From contig DHXU01000009.1 of NCBI GenBank assembly GCA_002413835.1, forward strand, positions 227,484-291,483: a stretch of 64,000 bases of DNA. The letters run 5' to 3'. The DNA comes from Candidatus Saccharibacteria bacterium UBA5148. GTDB lineage: Bacteria; Patescibacteriota; Saccharimonadia; Saccharimonadales; UBA4665. The notes under the pieces were generated by a model. The model saw nothing but the letters and a program-made list of their open reading frames with translations, was not told the origin of the DNA and ran no database searches. Both the position numbers and the translations under genes were made by a program. Positions 8,719 through 17,430 of the stretch are shown here, piece after piece. Position 1 is the first letter of the stretch; each line of letters begins with the position of its first letter.

Positions 8719-8843
8719 AGCCTGGCAGGACCGTACAAATGCTGTACTTGGTATAGAAGAAGTGACAATAGCTGATCTGTATGAGGATAGTGATCTATTC
8801 ACAATCTCTCGTGAACCGCTCCAGTCGTAGTAGAATAGATACT

Positions 8844-9107
8844 ATGGACGACCAATTACTCCAAAAAGTACATCGGCAGCTGCGCGGCATCAAGATTATG
8901 CTCGGATTCTTTTTCGTGATGCTCATCGCCATGCTGGCAATACTCGGCTTCATCGCCTACAAGGTTATTACTTTCACGCAGGATGTCAGTACCAAGATTA
9001 CCAATCTGGAGTTGAAGACATCGCAGTCGCTCGATCTCAAGAAACAAGTCTGTAGTAATACGTCGCTGACCGGACTGCTGGGCAGCAGCAACGACTTTTG
9101 TAAATAA
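8844..9107 (+). CDS. Small single-pass membrane protein, unknown
   Basis: The 87-residue product has a basic N-terminus, one strong transmembrane helix (about residues 16-38) and a short extracytoplasmic tail with two cysteines (QVCSNTS and DFCK) that could form a disulfide. The ATG at 8844 lies 7 nt after a TAGAAT -10-like box (8831-8836), which favours it over the longer frame starting at 8781. No family was recognised. Confidence 0.6.
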   Translation: MDDQLLQKVHRQLRGIKIMLGFFFVMLIAMLAILGFIAYKVITFTQDVSTKITNLELKTSQSLDLKKQVCSNTSLTGLLGSSNDFCK

Positions 9108-9206
9108 GCATCGTCCCGCCTGACTGAGTATGCTGTGAAGTATTCGACAGACTGTCGCTGATTACTAGCGCAAGCTTTATACATACTAAGTGACGAGGAG
9201 GGCAGT

Positions 9207-9404
9207 ATGGCAGAAACAGCAGTTCGCGGGCACGACGACGATCATAGGCATCCAGCCGTCAGGGCCGCCGAAAAAATACTGACAGACAGTTCGCGGCAGG
9301 AATTGCCACCAGTTCGTCCAGCGTCTGAGTGGGATTTAGGTCCGCACCCGTCCTTGCCAGGTAATGTTGGATGGGCAATCGGCCGGCACTCGGAGTGGCT
9401 CTAA
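9207..9404 (+). CDS. Small hypothetical protein (65 aa)
   Basis: A short frame preceded by a strong Shine-Dalgarno, GAGGAGGG at 9195-9202, with correct spacing to the ATG. The product is rich in His, Asp, Pro and Arg (RGHDDDHRHP near the N-terminus), has no membrane segment and resembles no family I know. The ribosome-binding site is the main support. Confidence 0.5.
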   Translation: MAETAVRGHDDDHRHPAVRAAEKILTDSSRQELPPVRPASEWDLGPHPSLPGNVGWAIGRHSEWL

Positions 9405-9519
9405 CGGACTTCGCTCTGGTTGGTGACTCTGACGTTAGGCCATTTGCCATTGATTAATATTATGCTTTATGTTATGATTGTTGCATTAACTTTGAGAAAA
9501 AGTTTGAGAGATTAGACAC

Positions 9520-10071
9520 ATGAAGTTTATTATCGGATTTTTAATCACCATCGGTCTGCTGATCTTCGTATTCGTGCTTATTTTTCGCGGTGGCGGCAAT
9601 GACCAGCAGCAGAAACTTCAGACGAAACTTCTGAACTATGTCAATAGTTCAGTAGAGATGCAGCTGACAGTTCGCGGGCAGGTTTCTGCAGATCAGACGC
9701 ACAAAGAATACCGGATTACCATTGGTAATACCGAATCTACCATCGAGGTCTTTGATGGTTATCAGGGCAATCTCGTAAGCAGCCAGACCTACCCGAACAA
9801 CGGTGCCGCATATGCAGACTTCCTGCAGGCCTTGCAGCTTGCCGGCTACACCCTCGGTAATGACGACAAGAAAGTTGCCGATGACCGCGGCTACTGTGCT
9901 ACCGGCACGCGCTATATCATGGGCATCAAAGATGGCAACAAAGATATCCAGCGCTACTGGGCAACCTCGTGTGGCGGGGCAGCAACCTTCAAGGGTAAGA
10001 CGAATCTGGTCACCGGTCTGTTTAATCGGCAGATACCTGACTTCGAAAAAATCGCCGGCAACGCACTCTAG
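9520..10071 (+). CDS. Membrane-anchored extracytoplasmic protein, unknown
   Basis: The 183-residue protein begins with an uncleaved-looking hydrophobic anchor (residues 3-24), followed by a mixed alpha/beta domain outside the membrane. Two cysteines (DRGYCATG and TSCGGAA) are placed as if to form a disulfide, fitting an exported domain. No enzyme motif was seen. It stands alone between two small unrelated transcription units. AT-rich sequence just upstream (around 9455-9510) is a likely promoter region, but no clear box pair could be fixed. Confidence 0.65.
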   Translation: MKFIIGFLITIGLLIFVFVLIFRGGGNDQQQKLQTKLLNYVNSSVEMQLTVRGQVSADQTHKEYRITIGNTESTIEVFDGYQGNLVSSQTYPNNGAAYADFLQALQLAGYTLGNDDKKVADDRGYCATGTRYIMGIKDGNKDIQRYWATSCGGAATFKGKTNLVTGLFNRQIPDFEKIAGNAL

Positions 10072-10083
10072 TAGTCACTTCTT

Positions 10084-10113
10084 TTGGTACATACGAGCGA
10101 CTACTTATATACT
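10084..10113 (+). promoter_or_regulatory. Promoter of the HAD hydrolase gene
   Basis: TTGGTA (10084-10089), an 18-nt spacer and TATACT (10108-10113), which ends 6 nt before the ATG at 10120. This predicts a leaderless mRNA. Confidence 0.6.
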
Positions 10114-10119
10114 GGACAT

Positions 10120-10701
10120 ATGATACGAACGATTATCTTTGACTGCTTTGGAGTGCTGACATCGGACGGCTGGCTGCCGTTCAAACGCAAATACTTCGGT
10201 CGCGGCTCGCAGCTGGAGTCACAGGTTACTGACCTCAATAAGCAGGTCGATGCTGGCCTGTCTGACTATGACGAGTTCATTACCGCTGTCGCTCTGCTGG
10301 CGGCCGTACCGCGGGTCGAGGCAAAGGCGGCTATCGAAAATAACATTGCCAACGAAGAATTGTTTACGTATATTACCGACGAGCTCAAGCCTCAGTACAA
10401 GATCGGCCTCCTCTCCAATGCTGGTGCCAACTGGATCGACGAATTGTTCAAGCAGCACCAGACCAGACTGTTTGATGCGGTCTGCCTGTCCTGTGAAACG
10501 GGCTACGTCAAACCGCACGAAGAAGCCTACCTCGCAGCTGCCCGCAGCCTCGGCGCCCTGCCTGATGAATGCGTCTTCGTCGACGACCAGGAACGCTACT
10601 GTACCGGGGCACGCGATGTCGGCATGCAAGCCATCCATTACAAAGATTACGACCAATTCCGCAGGGAGCTCGACAAGCTGCTTGGCAGCCCGAAACACTG
10701 A
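10120..10701 (+). CDS. HAD-superfamily hydrolase (subfamily IA-like)
   Basis: A 193-residue haloacid-dehalogenase-fold protein. Motif I is FDCFGVL with nucleophile D8, and Phe (F10) in place of the usual second Asp. Motif II is LLSNAGANW, motif III the Lys in GYVKPHEEAY, and motif IV FVDDQERY. A helical cap sits between motifs I and II. Members with Phe at the second motif I position include haloacid dehalogenase-like and FMN/sugar-phosphate phosphatase-like proteins, so phosphatase activity is not assured. The start was set by the promoter 6 nt upstream rather than the GTG at 10084. It converges with the next gene, leaving only 6 nt. Confidence 0.82.
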   Translation: MIRTIIFDCFGVLTSDGWLPFKRKYFGRGSQLESQVTDLNKQVDAGLSDYDEFITAVALLAAVPRVEAKAAIENNIANEELFTYITDELKPQYKIGLLSNAGANWIDELFKQHQTRLFDAVCLSCETGYVKPHEEAYLAAARSLGALPDECVFVDDQERYCTGARDVGMQAIHYKDYDQFRRELDKLLGSPKH

Positions 10702-10707
10702 ATAGCG

Positions 10708-10947
10708 CTAAGCTATCCGGAACACTAAGCGTTTCTCGGTATCTGCTGCCCGTTGCAGCTGACGCGTCTGCATACGCAGGGCGCTCGTAAATGCTGCTCC
10801 CTGAGCTGTCACGATAATCTCCTTATCACGGACCGTTACGGCCACTGTTTTCTTGAACTTCTCCAGCACGAAGCTTTTGATAGCCAGGGCTTCGTCCGGC
10901 TCATCGAAGTTACGGTTTTTCAGAATATCAAACAGGGAATTACTCAT
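10708..10947 (-). CDS. Short DUF721/DciA-like protein
   Basis: A 79-residue protein whose second half (VAVTVRDKEIIVTAQ, then SALRMQTRQLQRA) resembles the DUF721 domain of DciA, the ancestral loader or operator of the replicative helicase DnaB. The match is to the pattern of a beta hairpin followed by a helix with small and basic residues, judged by eye. Three ATGs are possible (10971, 10950, 10947). The last lies 6 nt after a minus-strand CATACT -10-like box and was chosen. Confidence 0.5.
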   Translation of the reverse strand: MSNSLFDILKNRNFDEPDEALAIKSFVLEKFKKTVAVTVRDKEIIVTAQGAAFTSALRMQTRQLQRAADTEKRLVFRIA

Positions 10948-11029
10948 CATACCAGTATGACACATAGACAACTATTGACGTTTATACTATAATCCTTTGT
11001 TAGTGTTAAAAATAACTACCACCAGACGC

Positions 11030-11545
11030 ATGACCACTCAGACACTTGAAAAACCAGCATTACATGGCCTACGGACATCCGAATACTTCATGATAGCTTT
11101 GGCGCTTGGCGGCATGTCGGATGATACACCGGAACTGGACGATACAAAACGCGTCGTCCATCACGTGTTGAACAATCAGATTGCAAAAGTTAAGCCAGTT
11201 CCTCCGCTATCCGCCGAAGATATTGAAACTGCGACTGATTTTGGCATTATCCCGGATTCGAACGGTGCTCCTCACATGCTTCGAGAGCCGAGAGATATGG
11301 AAGAGATGATGGATTATAACGCGCTGGCCTGTAGGGTACAAATCGTCGAAGACGCGGCTGTGGAGCTCGAAGAAGCCAAAGAAGACGCTACCGTTATCAC
11401 CGCCGACTATTTTTCCCTTATAAGTGATGCGCTGCAGCACTATGCCCGTTCCGGCCGAGCTGAGAATGCCGACGTGGAAGTCATACTCTTCTTTGATGAG
11501 CACCCGCTCGACAGCATGCCTGACGCCGGTAGCCGCAGTTTCTAA
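11030..11545 (+). CDS. Hypothetical cytoplasmic protein (171 aa)
   Basis: An acidic, helix-rich protein with no membrane segment and no recognised motif. A TATAAT box at 10988-10993 supports transcription in this direction. In-frame GTG at 11003 is 9 nt after that box and would give a leaderless start adding nine residues; ATG at 11030 is the conservative choice. It stands between the divergent DciA-like gene and mutM. Confidence 0.6.
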   Translation: MTTQTLEKPALHGLRTSEYFMIALALGGMSDDTPELDDTKRVVHHVLNNQIAKVKPVPPLSAEDIETATDFGIIPDSNGAPHMLREPRDMEEMMDYNALACRVQIVEDAAVELEEAKEDATVITADYFSLISDALQHYARSGRAENADVEVILFFDEHPLDSMPDAGSRSF

Positions 11546-11578
11546 TAGTTGTATGCGGTAGCTGCAGTCTGCCTTTGC

Positions 11579-11584
11579 TACAAT
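11579..11584 (+). promoter_or_regulatory. -10 box for mutM
   Basis: TACAAT ends 6 nt before the ATG at 11591 and there is no Shine-Dalgarno, so the message is predicted to be leaderless. Confidence 0.5.
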
Positions 11585-11590
11585 TAAAAG

Positions 11591-12457
11591 ATGCCAGAAT
11601 TACCAGAGGTTGAAACAGTCAAGCGCGGCCTGGGGCGGCTGCTGCCAGGCCTGACGATCAGTGCCGTCACCCACGACAACCCGAAGAGCTTTCCGAACGC
11701 CGAGCATGACGTGGCACAGTTTTTGCTGCAATCAAAAGTCGTCGATGTCACGCGCCGTGCCAAGGTCCTGATGATCGAACTTAGCAGCAAATATAGCCTG
11801 GTGATCCATCTCAAGATGACCGGCCAGCTGGTCTACCGCAGCGACACTGAAAAATTCGGAGCTGGCCATCCGAACGCCAGTCTGATCGGTGCATTGCCCG
11901 ATAAGTCTACACGCGTGACGCTGATGTTTGATAACGGCGCGCACCTGTACTTTAACGACCAGCGCAAATTCGGCTGGATGCGGCTGATACCGACCGCCGA
12001 GATACCCCAGATTGATTTCTTCAAGCGGGTCGGCCCGGAGCCACTGAGCGATGAGTTTACCTGGCAGGTTATGCATGGGTGCCTGTTGCGCCGCAAAAAC
12101 ACCAATATCAAGGCCGCACTGCTCGATCAATCAGTCATTGCCGGCGTTGGCAACATATACGCCGATGAGAGTCTGTGGGGCGCGAAGATCAATCCCACGA
12201 TGCTGGTCAAAGACGTCCCCGGGAAACAGATACAATCCTTGCACAAGGCCCTCCGTGATGTCCTGCAGCTTAGTATCGACAAAGGCGGTTCAACGGTCCA
12301 GCATTACGTCGATGCCGAAGGTAAACCGGGCAAATACCTGACTTTCGCCAATGTCTTCCGCAGGGAAGGCCAGCCGTGTCCACGCTGCGGTACGATCATC
12401 GAAAAGTCACGTGTCGCCGGCCGCGGAACCCACACTTGCCCCGTCTGCCAGAGCTGA
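11591..12457 (+). CDS. mutM: Formamidopyrimidine-DNA glycosylase
   Basis: A 288-residue Fpg/Nei-family base-excision enzyme that removes 8-oxoguanine and ring-opened purines and then cuts the abasic site. The N-terminus MPELPEVETV supplies the catalytic Pro and Glu. The conserved Lys lies in RAKVLMIEL near residue 58. The helix-two-turn-helix has QSVIAGVGNIYADE. The C-terminus ends in a zinc finger with Cys pairs CPRC and CPVC. Length and motifs are those of a complete active enzyme. Confidence 0.96.
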   Translation: MPELPEVETVKRGLGRLLPGLTISAVTHDNPKSFPNAEHDVAQFLLQSKVVDVTRRAKVLMIELSSKYSLVIHLKMTGQLVYRSDTEKFGAGHPNASLIGALPDKSTRVTLMFDNGAHLYFNDQRKFGWMRLIPTAEIPQIDFFKRVGPEPLSDEFTWQVMHGCLLRRKNTNIKAALLDQSVIAGVGNIYADESLWGAKINPTMLVKDVPGKQIQSLHKALRDVLQLSIDKGGSTVQHYVDAEGKPGKYLTFANVFRREGQPCPRCGTIIEKSRVAGRGTHTCPVCQS

Positions 12458-12585
12458 ATTGACTTAATAACATTATCAGTGAGAACCGGCATTGCTACGC
12501 GTAACGGGAAAGGTGAATCAATATGATGCCGTGGGCAGAGTTATCATGCAGTCTGCTGCTTTGGAAATCTACGGTCTTGTAATCG

Positions 12586-12620
12586 AAGGCCATCAGGACG
12601 GCCTGATATATATCGGCCTT
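12586..12620. terminator. Hairpin between convergent mutM and otsAB
   Basis: An inner stem ATCAGG/CCTGAT with a 4-nt loop is flanked by AAGGCC (12586-12591) and GGCCTT (12615-12620), with a short bulge on the 3' side. No T-run follows, so it may be a weak or bidirectional transcription end, or simply a stabilising 3' hairpin. The 187-nt gap between the two genes holds nothing else convincing. Confidence 0.35.
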
Positions 12621-12644
12621 CGGACTATGCCCGGCTGCAGCCCT

Positions 12645-14876
12645 CTATTTCGCAAGTCTCTTCAGGATTCCAAGGACGTCATCGGTTGACTTCACCCGGT
12701 AGCGGGCCTCAGTCGGGCCGTTCCCGACTTTGATCGTGCAGGCGCTGGCTGGCATAGCTTCGAACATATCTTCGTCAGTATAATCATCGCCGATACACAA
12801 GATGAAGTCTGGCGTCGAGAGTGATGAAAATTGTTCCAGCAACAGTCCGGTGGCAACGCCTTTATTGATGTCGAGCGGCTTTATTTCCAGAATTTTGGAG
12901 CCATTATAGACGCCCAGGTTGTGCTCTTTGGCATAACGTCGCAATAAACGGCGTAGGACGACCAGGTGCTTCTGAGTATAGTACGGCGACGCGGCCCGGT
13001 AGTGCCAAACCAGCGCAAAATCCTTGATTTCGACGAAGGTCCCGGGAGTATTGGCAGCGTATTTCTCGAGTATCGGAATGATGTCGTGCTGCCAGTCGGG
13101 CGAGACGTTGGTCATCTGTTTCCAGGCTACTTTGGCAGGTTTCTTCGCCGTACTGCGTTTGGCGGCCGACTGCGGTTCCCGTATCAGTGCTCCGTGTTCA
13201 GCCACCAGACTAATCGGTAACTCGCCGAGCCAATCTGCCAGTTCAGCTTTACCACGGCCACTGATGATGGCCATCTGTACTTTTGAGCTCGTAGTGATCT
13301 TTGTCAGAAGTCTCAGCACCTCCTTGGTCGGTGCGGCTTTGGCAGGGTCCGGGACGAGTGGTGCCAGCACACCGTCATAGTCGAGCATAACAACGGGGTG
13401 TTCAGAACGGTTGTACATATCAACGATATCCTGCCGCCGTTCACGGGTCAGACTGCGCGTCAGCCGCTTGGTACCGGGTATCGGCTTCTTCAGTGACTTC
13501 ATAAAGCTGCCCGCCCAGTGTTGGACAGTGTGTGTCTCGATGTGGGCATGCATGGCTGTAACCCGACGTTTCAGCTCGCGTTTCGGCATCTTGACGGCAC
13601 TCGTCAGCGCTGCGACCAGTGATTCAGGTCTCCGCGGGTTTACTAGCAGGGCATCCGTCAGTTCCTGGGCAGCTCCGGCCGTACTGCTCAGGATGAGCAC
13701 GCCGTCGCGTTTTGGACGGCTGGCGATATACTCTTTGGCGACGAGGTTCATGCCATCGCGCAGCGGTGTTATGAACGCCACGTCTGCCACCTGATACAGG
13801 GCTGTGACGGCCTCTACCGGCATCGACGTATACAGGTAATCAACCGGCTGCCATGACTTCGTCCCAAACTCATCGGTAATTTTCTTGATCAAACCTTCAA
13901 CCCGCTCCCGCAGCTGCTTGTACTCTTCAATATCAGTCCGTGACGGCACTGCCAGCATCACCATGACAACTTTCCCGGCTATGGACGGCGTCCGGCGCAG
14001 GAATTCATGATACGCCTCCAGGCGTTCCGCCAGACCTTTGGTCGGGTCCAGACGGTCGACCGTCAGAATGACTTTCAACCCCTTATATTTCTGCCGGTGC
14101 TTGCGCAGCTCAGTTTTGACAGCTGCCAGGTCGCGGGCCTTGGTGAAGCGCTCATAATCAATACCCATCGGGAAATCGGTAACCCGCGTAACGTGGGCAC
14201 CCTGTATGATCTGGCCCGGTTCAACGATCTCGCGGGTCAGCTCAGCGCAGGCTGCCAGGAAGTTATCAGCATACAGTTTCGTATGTAGTCCCATCAGGTC
14301 GGCTCCCAGCGTACCGATAAGTAATTGTTTGGCCGATGGCAGCTTGCTGAAGTGCTCCAGCGCCGGGAAGGGTATATGCAGGAAGAATCCAATCTTAGCT
14401 TTTGGCCGTACAGCCCGCAACATGGCTGGCAGAACCAGCAGCTGGTAGTCGTGTACCCAGATGGTACTCCGGGTGTCGCTCAGCGCCAGCACGACGCCAG
14501 CAAATGCCGAGTTGACAGACTTATAAGCCTTCCAGAATTTGTCGTGGTTCTCCATACGGGCCGGCAGGTCATGAAACAGCGGCCACAGTATCGTGTTGCT
14601 GTAGCCGCTATAATATTCATCGAGCTGTTTCTGTTTCAGAAATACCGGGTAACAGTTGTTCTTGCGCAGCTCGACAGCAATTTCTTCACACTCGACACGG
14701 GTCAGGTCATCGCTCGGGATGCCGGGCCAGCCGATCCATTTATTCCTCTTGTCATTGACGTACGCAGCCAAGCCGGTGGCCAACCCACCAACGCTCGGAT
14801 AAAATTCTAATCCTTTGTCAGTCTTCTTGATAGAAATAGGTAATCGGTTCGAAACAATAACAACAGATGAAGTCAT
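12645..14876 (-). CDS. otsAB: Bifunctional trehalose-6-phosphate synthase/phosphatase
   Basis: A 743-residue fusion. Residues 1-470 are a GT20 trehalose-6-phosphate synthase using UDP- or ADP-glucose and glucose-6-phosphate: SNRLP, the GG loop in YPSVGGLATG, VHDYQLLVLP, HIPFPALE, DRLDPTKGL and TPLRDGMNLVAKEY. Residues 490-743 are a HAD trehalose phosphatase with DYDGVLAPL, IISGRGK and GDDYTDEDMFEA. One chain can therefore turn glucose-6-phosphate and a nucleotide sugar into trehalose, a stress protectant. The precursors must come from elsewhere. Upstream on the minus strand, TATAAC preceded by TG resembles an extended -10 about 10 nt before the ATG. Confidence 0.95.
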   Translation of the reverse strand: MTSSVVIVSNRLPISIKKTDKGLEFYPSVGGLATGLAAYVNDKRNKWIGWPGIPSDDLTRVECEEIAVELRKNNCYPVFLKQKQLDEYYSGYSNTILWPLFHDLPARMENHDKFWKAYKSVNSAFAGVVLALSDTRSTIWVHDYQLLVLPAMLRAVRPKAKIGFFLHIPFPALEHFSKLPSAKQLLIGTLGADLMGLHTKLYADNFLAACAELTREIVEPGQIIQGAHVTRVTDFPMGIDYERFTKARDLAAVKTELRKHRQKYKGLKVILTVDRLDPTKGLAERLEAYHEFLRRTPSIAGKVVMVMLAVPSRTDIEEYKQLRERVEGLIKKITDEFGTKSWQPVDYLYTSMPVEAVTALYQVADVAFITPLRDGMNLVAKEYIASRPKRDGVLILSSTAGAAQELTDALLVNPRRPESLVAALTSAVKMPKRELKRRVTAMHAHIETHTVQHWAGSFMKSLKKPIPGTKRLTRSLTRERRQDIVDMYNRSEHPVVMLDYDGVLAPLVPDPAKAAPTKEVLRLLTKITTSSKVQMAIISGRGKAELADWLGELPISLVAEHGALIREPQSAAKRSTAKKPAKVAWKQMTNVSPDWQHDIIPILEKYAANTPGTFVEIKDFALVWHYRAASPYYTQKHLVVLRRLLRRYAKEHNLGVYNGSKILEIKPLDINKGVATGLLLEQFSSLSTPDFILCIGDDYTDEDMFEAMPASACTIKVGNGPTEARYRVKSTDDVLGILKRLAK

Positions 14877-14971
14877 ATCTGTGATTGTTATACCATACTT
14901 TACAGGCCGCTAGAGTAAAATTGTCCACACTTGGCGTAGTAGACCGGACGTCACCTTTATCCATAAGCATA

Positions 14972-15000
14972 TTGACTAGACCACAACAATCTGCTAAAAT
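14972..15000 (+). promoter_or_regulatory. Promoter with extended -10
   Basis: TTGACT (14972-14977), a 17-nt spacer ending TGC, and TAAAAT (14995-15000). It drives the transglutaminase-like gene starting at 15027, about 20 nt downstream of the expected start of transcription. Confidence 0.7.
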
Positions 15001-15026
15001 AATCACAGGTAACTCAAACATAAAAC

Positions 15027-15914
15027 ATGATACACGAACCTACACCCAGTTCTACAGACCACAACCAGTCAGTTCACGGACCTCGGTCGATGGAGATTCG
15101 CCTCGCGGTCATGGAGCAGGTATTGCCAATATTCGAACTCGAAGGTGACGAATTTGATGCCGCTGCGGCGGTTTTTGTTGCGCAGCGGTCTACCGAGTTA
15201 TCTGAACACGATACGTCACGTACAGTCGGTCACGATCATGGTGGAACTGAGGAATATATCTCAAGCGAAACTGAAATGCTGTCGAGTACATTATTTTCGA
15301 GGCCATATTATTTGGACGACCTTTCCGCATATACTACTTCCTTTGAAATCGTAAAAGGAGACTTCGAAAATCTAAAAGCAAAGTTTTCCGTCGACAAGGC
15401 TTACTTGAATGCGGTCATCCGTGGGGCAAATGCCGGGCAGGCACGCTACTTCAAGTCTATCCGGGGTAATCTGCTCGAATATTCAAATATTTTGGCTGAT
15501 GTAATCTCAGATGATGAAGAGTCACCGCGAATCTCAATAGCCGATCTCAAACGTGTGGCAATCTGCCAGGAGCGGGCCGCTGTTGTACATAATACTCTCC
15601 AAATATTTGGAATTGACTCCAGATTTGAAGCTGGCGATCTGAGCGTCAAGAACGAAGATGGCAGCGTTGATTCGGAACACCACGCTTTCATCACTTTCTC
15701 AAACAACGAGGGTGAGCGGTATGTCTTTGACCCAACAAATCCTGTAATTACAAAAGACGGAGATGGCAACATCATCAGTCTTGCACCCAACTTGATAAAA
15801 GTGCAGCCCGACAGTCCGGGGCATGTTGTCGGGACCCTCAAAAGTTATGGCATTACCGATGGTAAGCGTGTCGAAACGAGAAAACGTGAAATTACCTACG
15901 ACCTTGATTTATAA
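15027..15914 (+). CDS. Transglutaminase-like fold protein, unknown substrate
   Basis: The 295-residue protein has no signal peptide. Residues 174-240 show the order and spacing of a transglutaminase/cysteine-protease fold: Cys180 at the start of a helix (AICQERAAVVHNTLQ), then GIDSRFEAGD, His218 or His219 in EHHAFITF, and Asp235 in YVFDPTNP. This C-H-D triad is typical of microbial transglutaminase-like proteins, which cut or remodel amide bonds. The N-terminal 170 residues are helical and unrecognised. Assignment is by motif only, and the flanking genes give no hint of the substrate. Confidence 0.6.
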   Translation: MIHEPTPSSTDHNQSVHGPRSMEIRLAVMEQVLPIFELEGDEFDAAAAVFVAQRSTELSEHDTSRTVGHDHGGTEEYISSETEMLSSTLFSRPYYLDDLSAYTTSFEIVKGDFENLKAKFSVDKAYLNAVIRGANAGQARYFKSIRGNLLEYSNILADVISDDEESPRISIADLKRVAICQERAAVVHNTLQIFGIDSRFEAGDLSVKNEDGSVDSEHHAFITFSNNEGERYVFDPTNPVITKDGDGNIISLAPNLIKVQPDSPGHVVGTLKSYGITDGKRVETRKREITYDLDL

Positions 15915-15949
15915 ACGATGCATAATGTGCAGCTGCTTCATGCCTCGGT

Positions 15950-15955
15950 TATACT
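15950..15955 (+). promoter_or_regulatory. -10 box for holA
   Basis: TATACT ends 6 nt before the GTG start codon at 15962, giving a predicted leaderless message that begins with GTG. Confidence 0.5.
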
Positions 15956-15961
15956 GATGAA

Positions 15962-16906
15962 GTGATAACGATACTCTCCGGGACGAATAACTTTTTGCTG
16001 CGCGCCGAGCTGCGCAAGCTGGTAGCTGGGTTTTTGGCAGAGCAGGGTGATGGTGCCGATATGGCCCAGGATATGTATATGGAGCGGCTCGATGGGGAAG
16101 ATGCCAGCTTCGAACGGATGCAGGAAGCGCTGCAGAGTCTGCCGTTCCTGGTCGCCAAGAAGCTGGTTGTACTGCAGGCACCGGGTGCCAACAAACAATT
16201 TGCCGAGCGCGCCAAAGACTTGCTGGATGAACTGCCCGAAACCACCGACCTGATCATTGTCGAACCGAAGCTCGATAAACGGTCGGCTTATTATAAATTT
16301 CTTAAGAAACAGCCGGGCTACACCGAATGCACTGAACTGGATGAGATGGGGCTGGCCAAATGGCTGGTGGCGCTGGCCCGTGAAAAGAAGGCGCAGCTGA
16401 CACTGGCCGATGCCAAATACCTCGTGGAGCGCGTCGGCGGCAACCAGCAGGTGCTGGCCAGCGAGGTCGAGAAGCTGTCGTTGTACCATCCGGACATCAC
16501 CCGTACCGACATCAACGCGCTAACGGTGGCAATGCCGCAGAGTACAATATTCCAGTTGCTGGAGGCGGCCTTTGCCGGCAATACCAGGCAGGCGCTGGCG
16601 TTGTACGGCGAACAGCGGGCCCTGAAGGTCGAACCGCAGCAGATTATCGCCATGCTGGCCTGGCAGCTGCACGTCCTGGCGCTGGTCAAAGCCGCCGGCA
16701 GCAACGCTTCGCCGGATACCATCGCCCGCGAAGCCAAGATGAGCCCCTACGTCGTCCGCAAAAGTGCTGGCATCGCCCGCAAGCTGACCATCGCCCGCAC
16801 CCGGCAGCTGATCGGCGACCTGGTAACCATCGATGAGCGCCTGAAGCGGGAAAGCCTCAATGCTGACGATGTCCTGCTGGAATACCTCGTCGGCTTATCA
16901 CAGTAG
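15962..16906 (+). CDS. holA: DNA polymerase III, delta subunit
   Basis: A 314-residue clamp-loader subunit that opens the beta sliding clamp. The N-terminus ITILSGTNNFLL matches the usual delta opening. The domain I/II pattern includes SLPFLVAKKLVVL and LDELPETTDLIIVE, and the domain III helices include QLLIG-type sequence near ARTRQLIGDL. The sensor-like segment YLVERVGGNQQVLASEVEKL is typical. It starts at GTG, supported by the -10 box 6 nt upstream. It is convergent with rpsT, whose terminator lies immediately beyond its stop. Confidence 0.92.
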   Translation: MITILSGTNNFLLRAELRKLVAGFLAEQGDGADMAQDMYMERLDGEDASFERMQEALQSLPFLVAKKLVVLQAPGANKQFAERAKDLLDELPETTDLIIVEPKLDKRSAYYKFLKKQPGYTECTELDEMGLAKWLVALAREKKAQLTLADAKYLVERVGGNQQVLASEVEKLSLYHPDITRTDINALTVAMPQSTIFQLLEAAFAGNTRQALALYGEQRALKVEPQQIIAMLAWQLHVLALVKAAGSNASPDTIAREAKMSPYVVRKSAGIARKLTIARTRQLIGDLVTIDERLKRESLNADDVLLEYLVGLSQ

Positions 16907-16910
16907 GAGA

Positions 16911-16937
16911 TAAAAAAGGAGCCGCGTGAGCGGCTCC
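16911..16937 (-). terminator. Rho-independent terminator of rpsT
   Basis: A perfect 8-bp stem GGAGCCGC/GCGGCTCC with a 4-nt loop. On the minus strand it is followed by six T residues. It lies 26 nt past the rpsT stop and directly after holA. Confidence 0.9.
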
Positions 16938-16962
16938 TTGCTGAGGCAGAAGTACTGCGGTG

Positions 16963-17430
16963 TTATTTCTTGGCAGTTGGCTTTTTGGCTGGGGCCTTGG
17001 CAGCAGCTTTCTTGGGAGCGGCCTTCGTCTTTGCGGCGGTGTCGGTCTTTTTGAAGGCTGTAGTCTTGGCAGGTGCTTTCTTAGCGGCTGCAGGTTTTGC
17101 AGTAGCTTTGCTGGCAGCCGGCTTCTTGACAGCTGGTTTCTTGGTGGCAGATTTCTTGACCGGGCTACCAGTTGTAGCAGCAAGCTTGGCAGCGCGGGCC
17201 AATTGTGCCTTCTGGCGGGCAGCTTTGTTCTTGTGTATCAGGCCTTTTTTGGCGGCGCGGTCGATGTGGCTTTGGGCTTCAGCCTGAGTCTCTGCAGCAT
17301 TTTCGCCGCCGGTGACGGCTTTGTGGAAGGCTTTGAGTGCACCCTTCAGGCTGCGCTTGGTCTTGCTGTTACGGATGGCGGCTTTTTCAGCGGTGCGGAC
17401 GCGCTTTTTGGCTGATTTGATAATTGGCAT
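16963..17430 (-). CDS. rpsT: 30S ribosomal protein S20 with long Lys/Ala tail
   Basis: Residues 1-87 are S20 (MPIIKSAKKRVRTAEKA at the start, three-helix bundle), which binds the 5' domain of 16S rRNA. A low-complexity tail of about 65 residues rich in Lys, Ala and Pro follows, with repeated KKPA and AKKA units resembling histone H1 or bacterial HU-tail sequence. Bacterial S20 is normally about 85-90 residues, so the tail is an added feature that may bind RNA or DNA. A modest AAGGA Shine-Dalgarno precedes the ATG. It is an isolated gene with its own terminator. Confidence 0.93.
   Translation of the reverse strand: MPIIKSAKKRVRTAEKAAIRNSKTKRSLKGALKAFHKAVTGGENAAETQAEAQSHIDRAAKKGLIHKNKAARQKAQLARAAKLAATTGSPVKKSATKKPAVKKPAASKATAKPAAAKKAPAKTTAFKKTDTAAKTKAAPKKAAAKAPAKKPTAKK

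Noticed and set aside
12492..12689. 65-codon frame between mutM and otsAB
   Set aside because: It overlaps the otsAB end on the opposite strand, contains the hairpin at 12586-12620, and has no Shine-Dalgarno or family resemblance.
16960..17415. Plus-strand open frame of 151 codons opposite rpsT
   Set aside because: It is the shadow of the Lys/Ala-rich S20 tail, whose skewed codons leave the other strand free of stops. No promoter or ribosome site is present.
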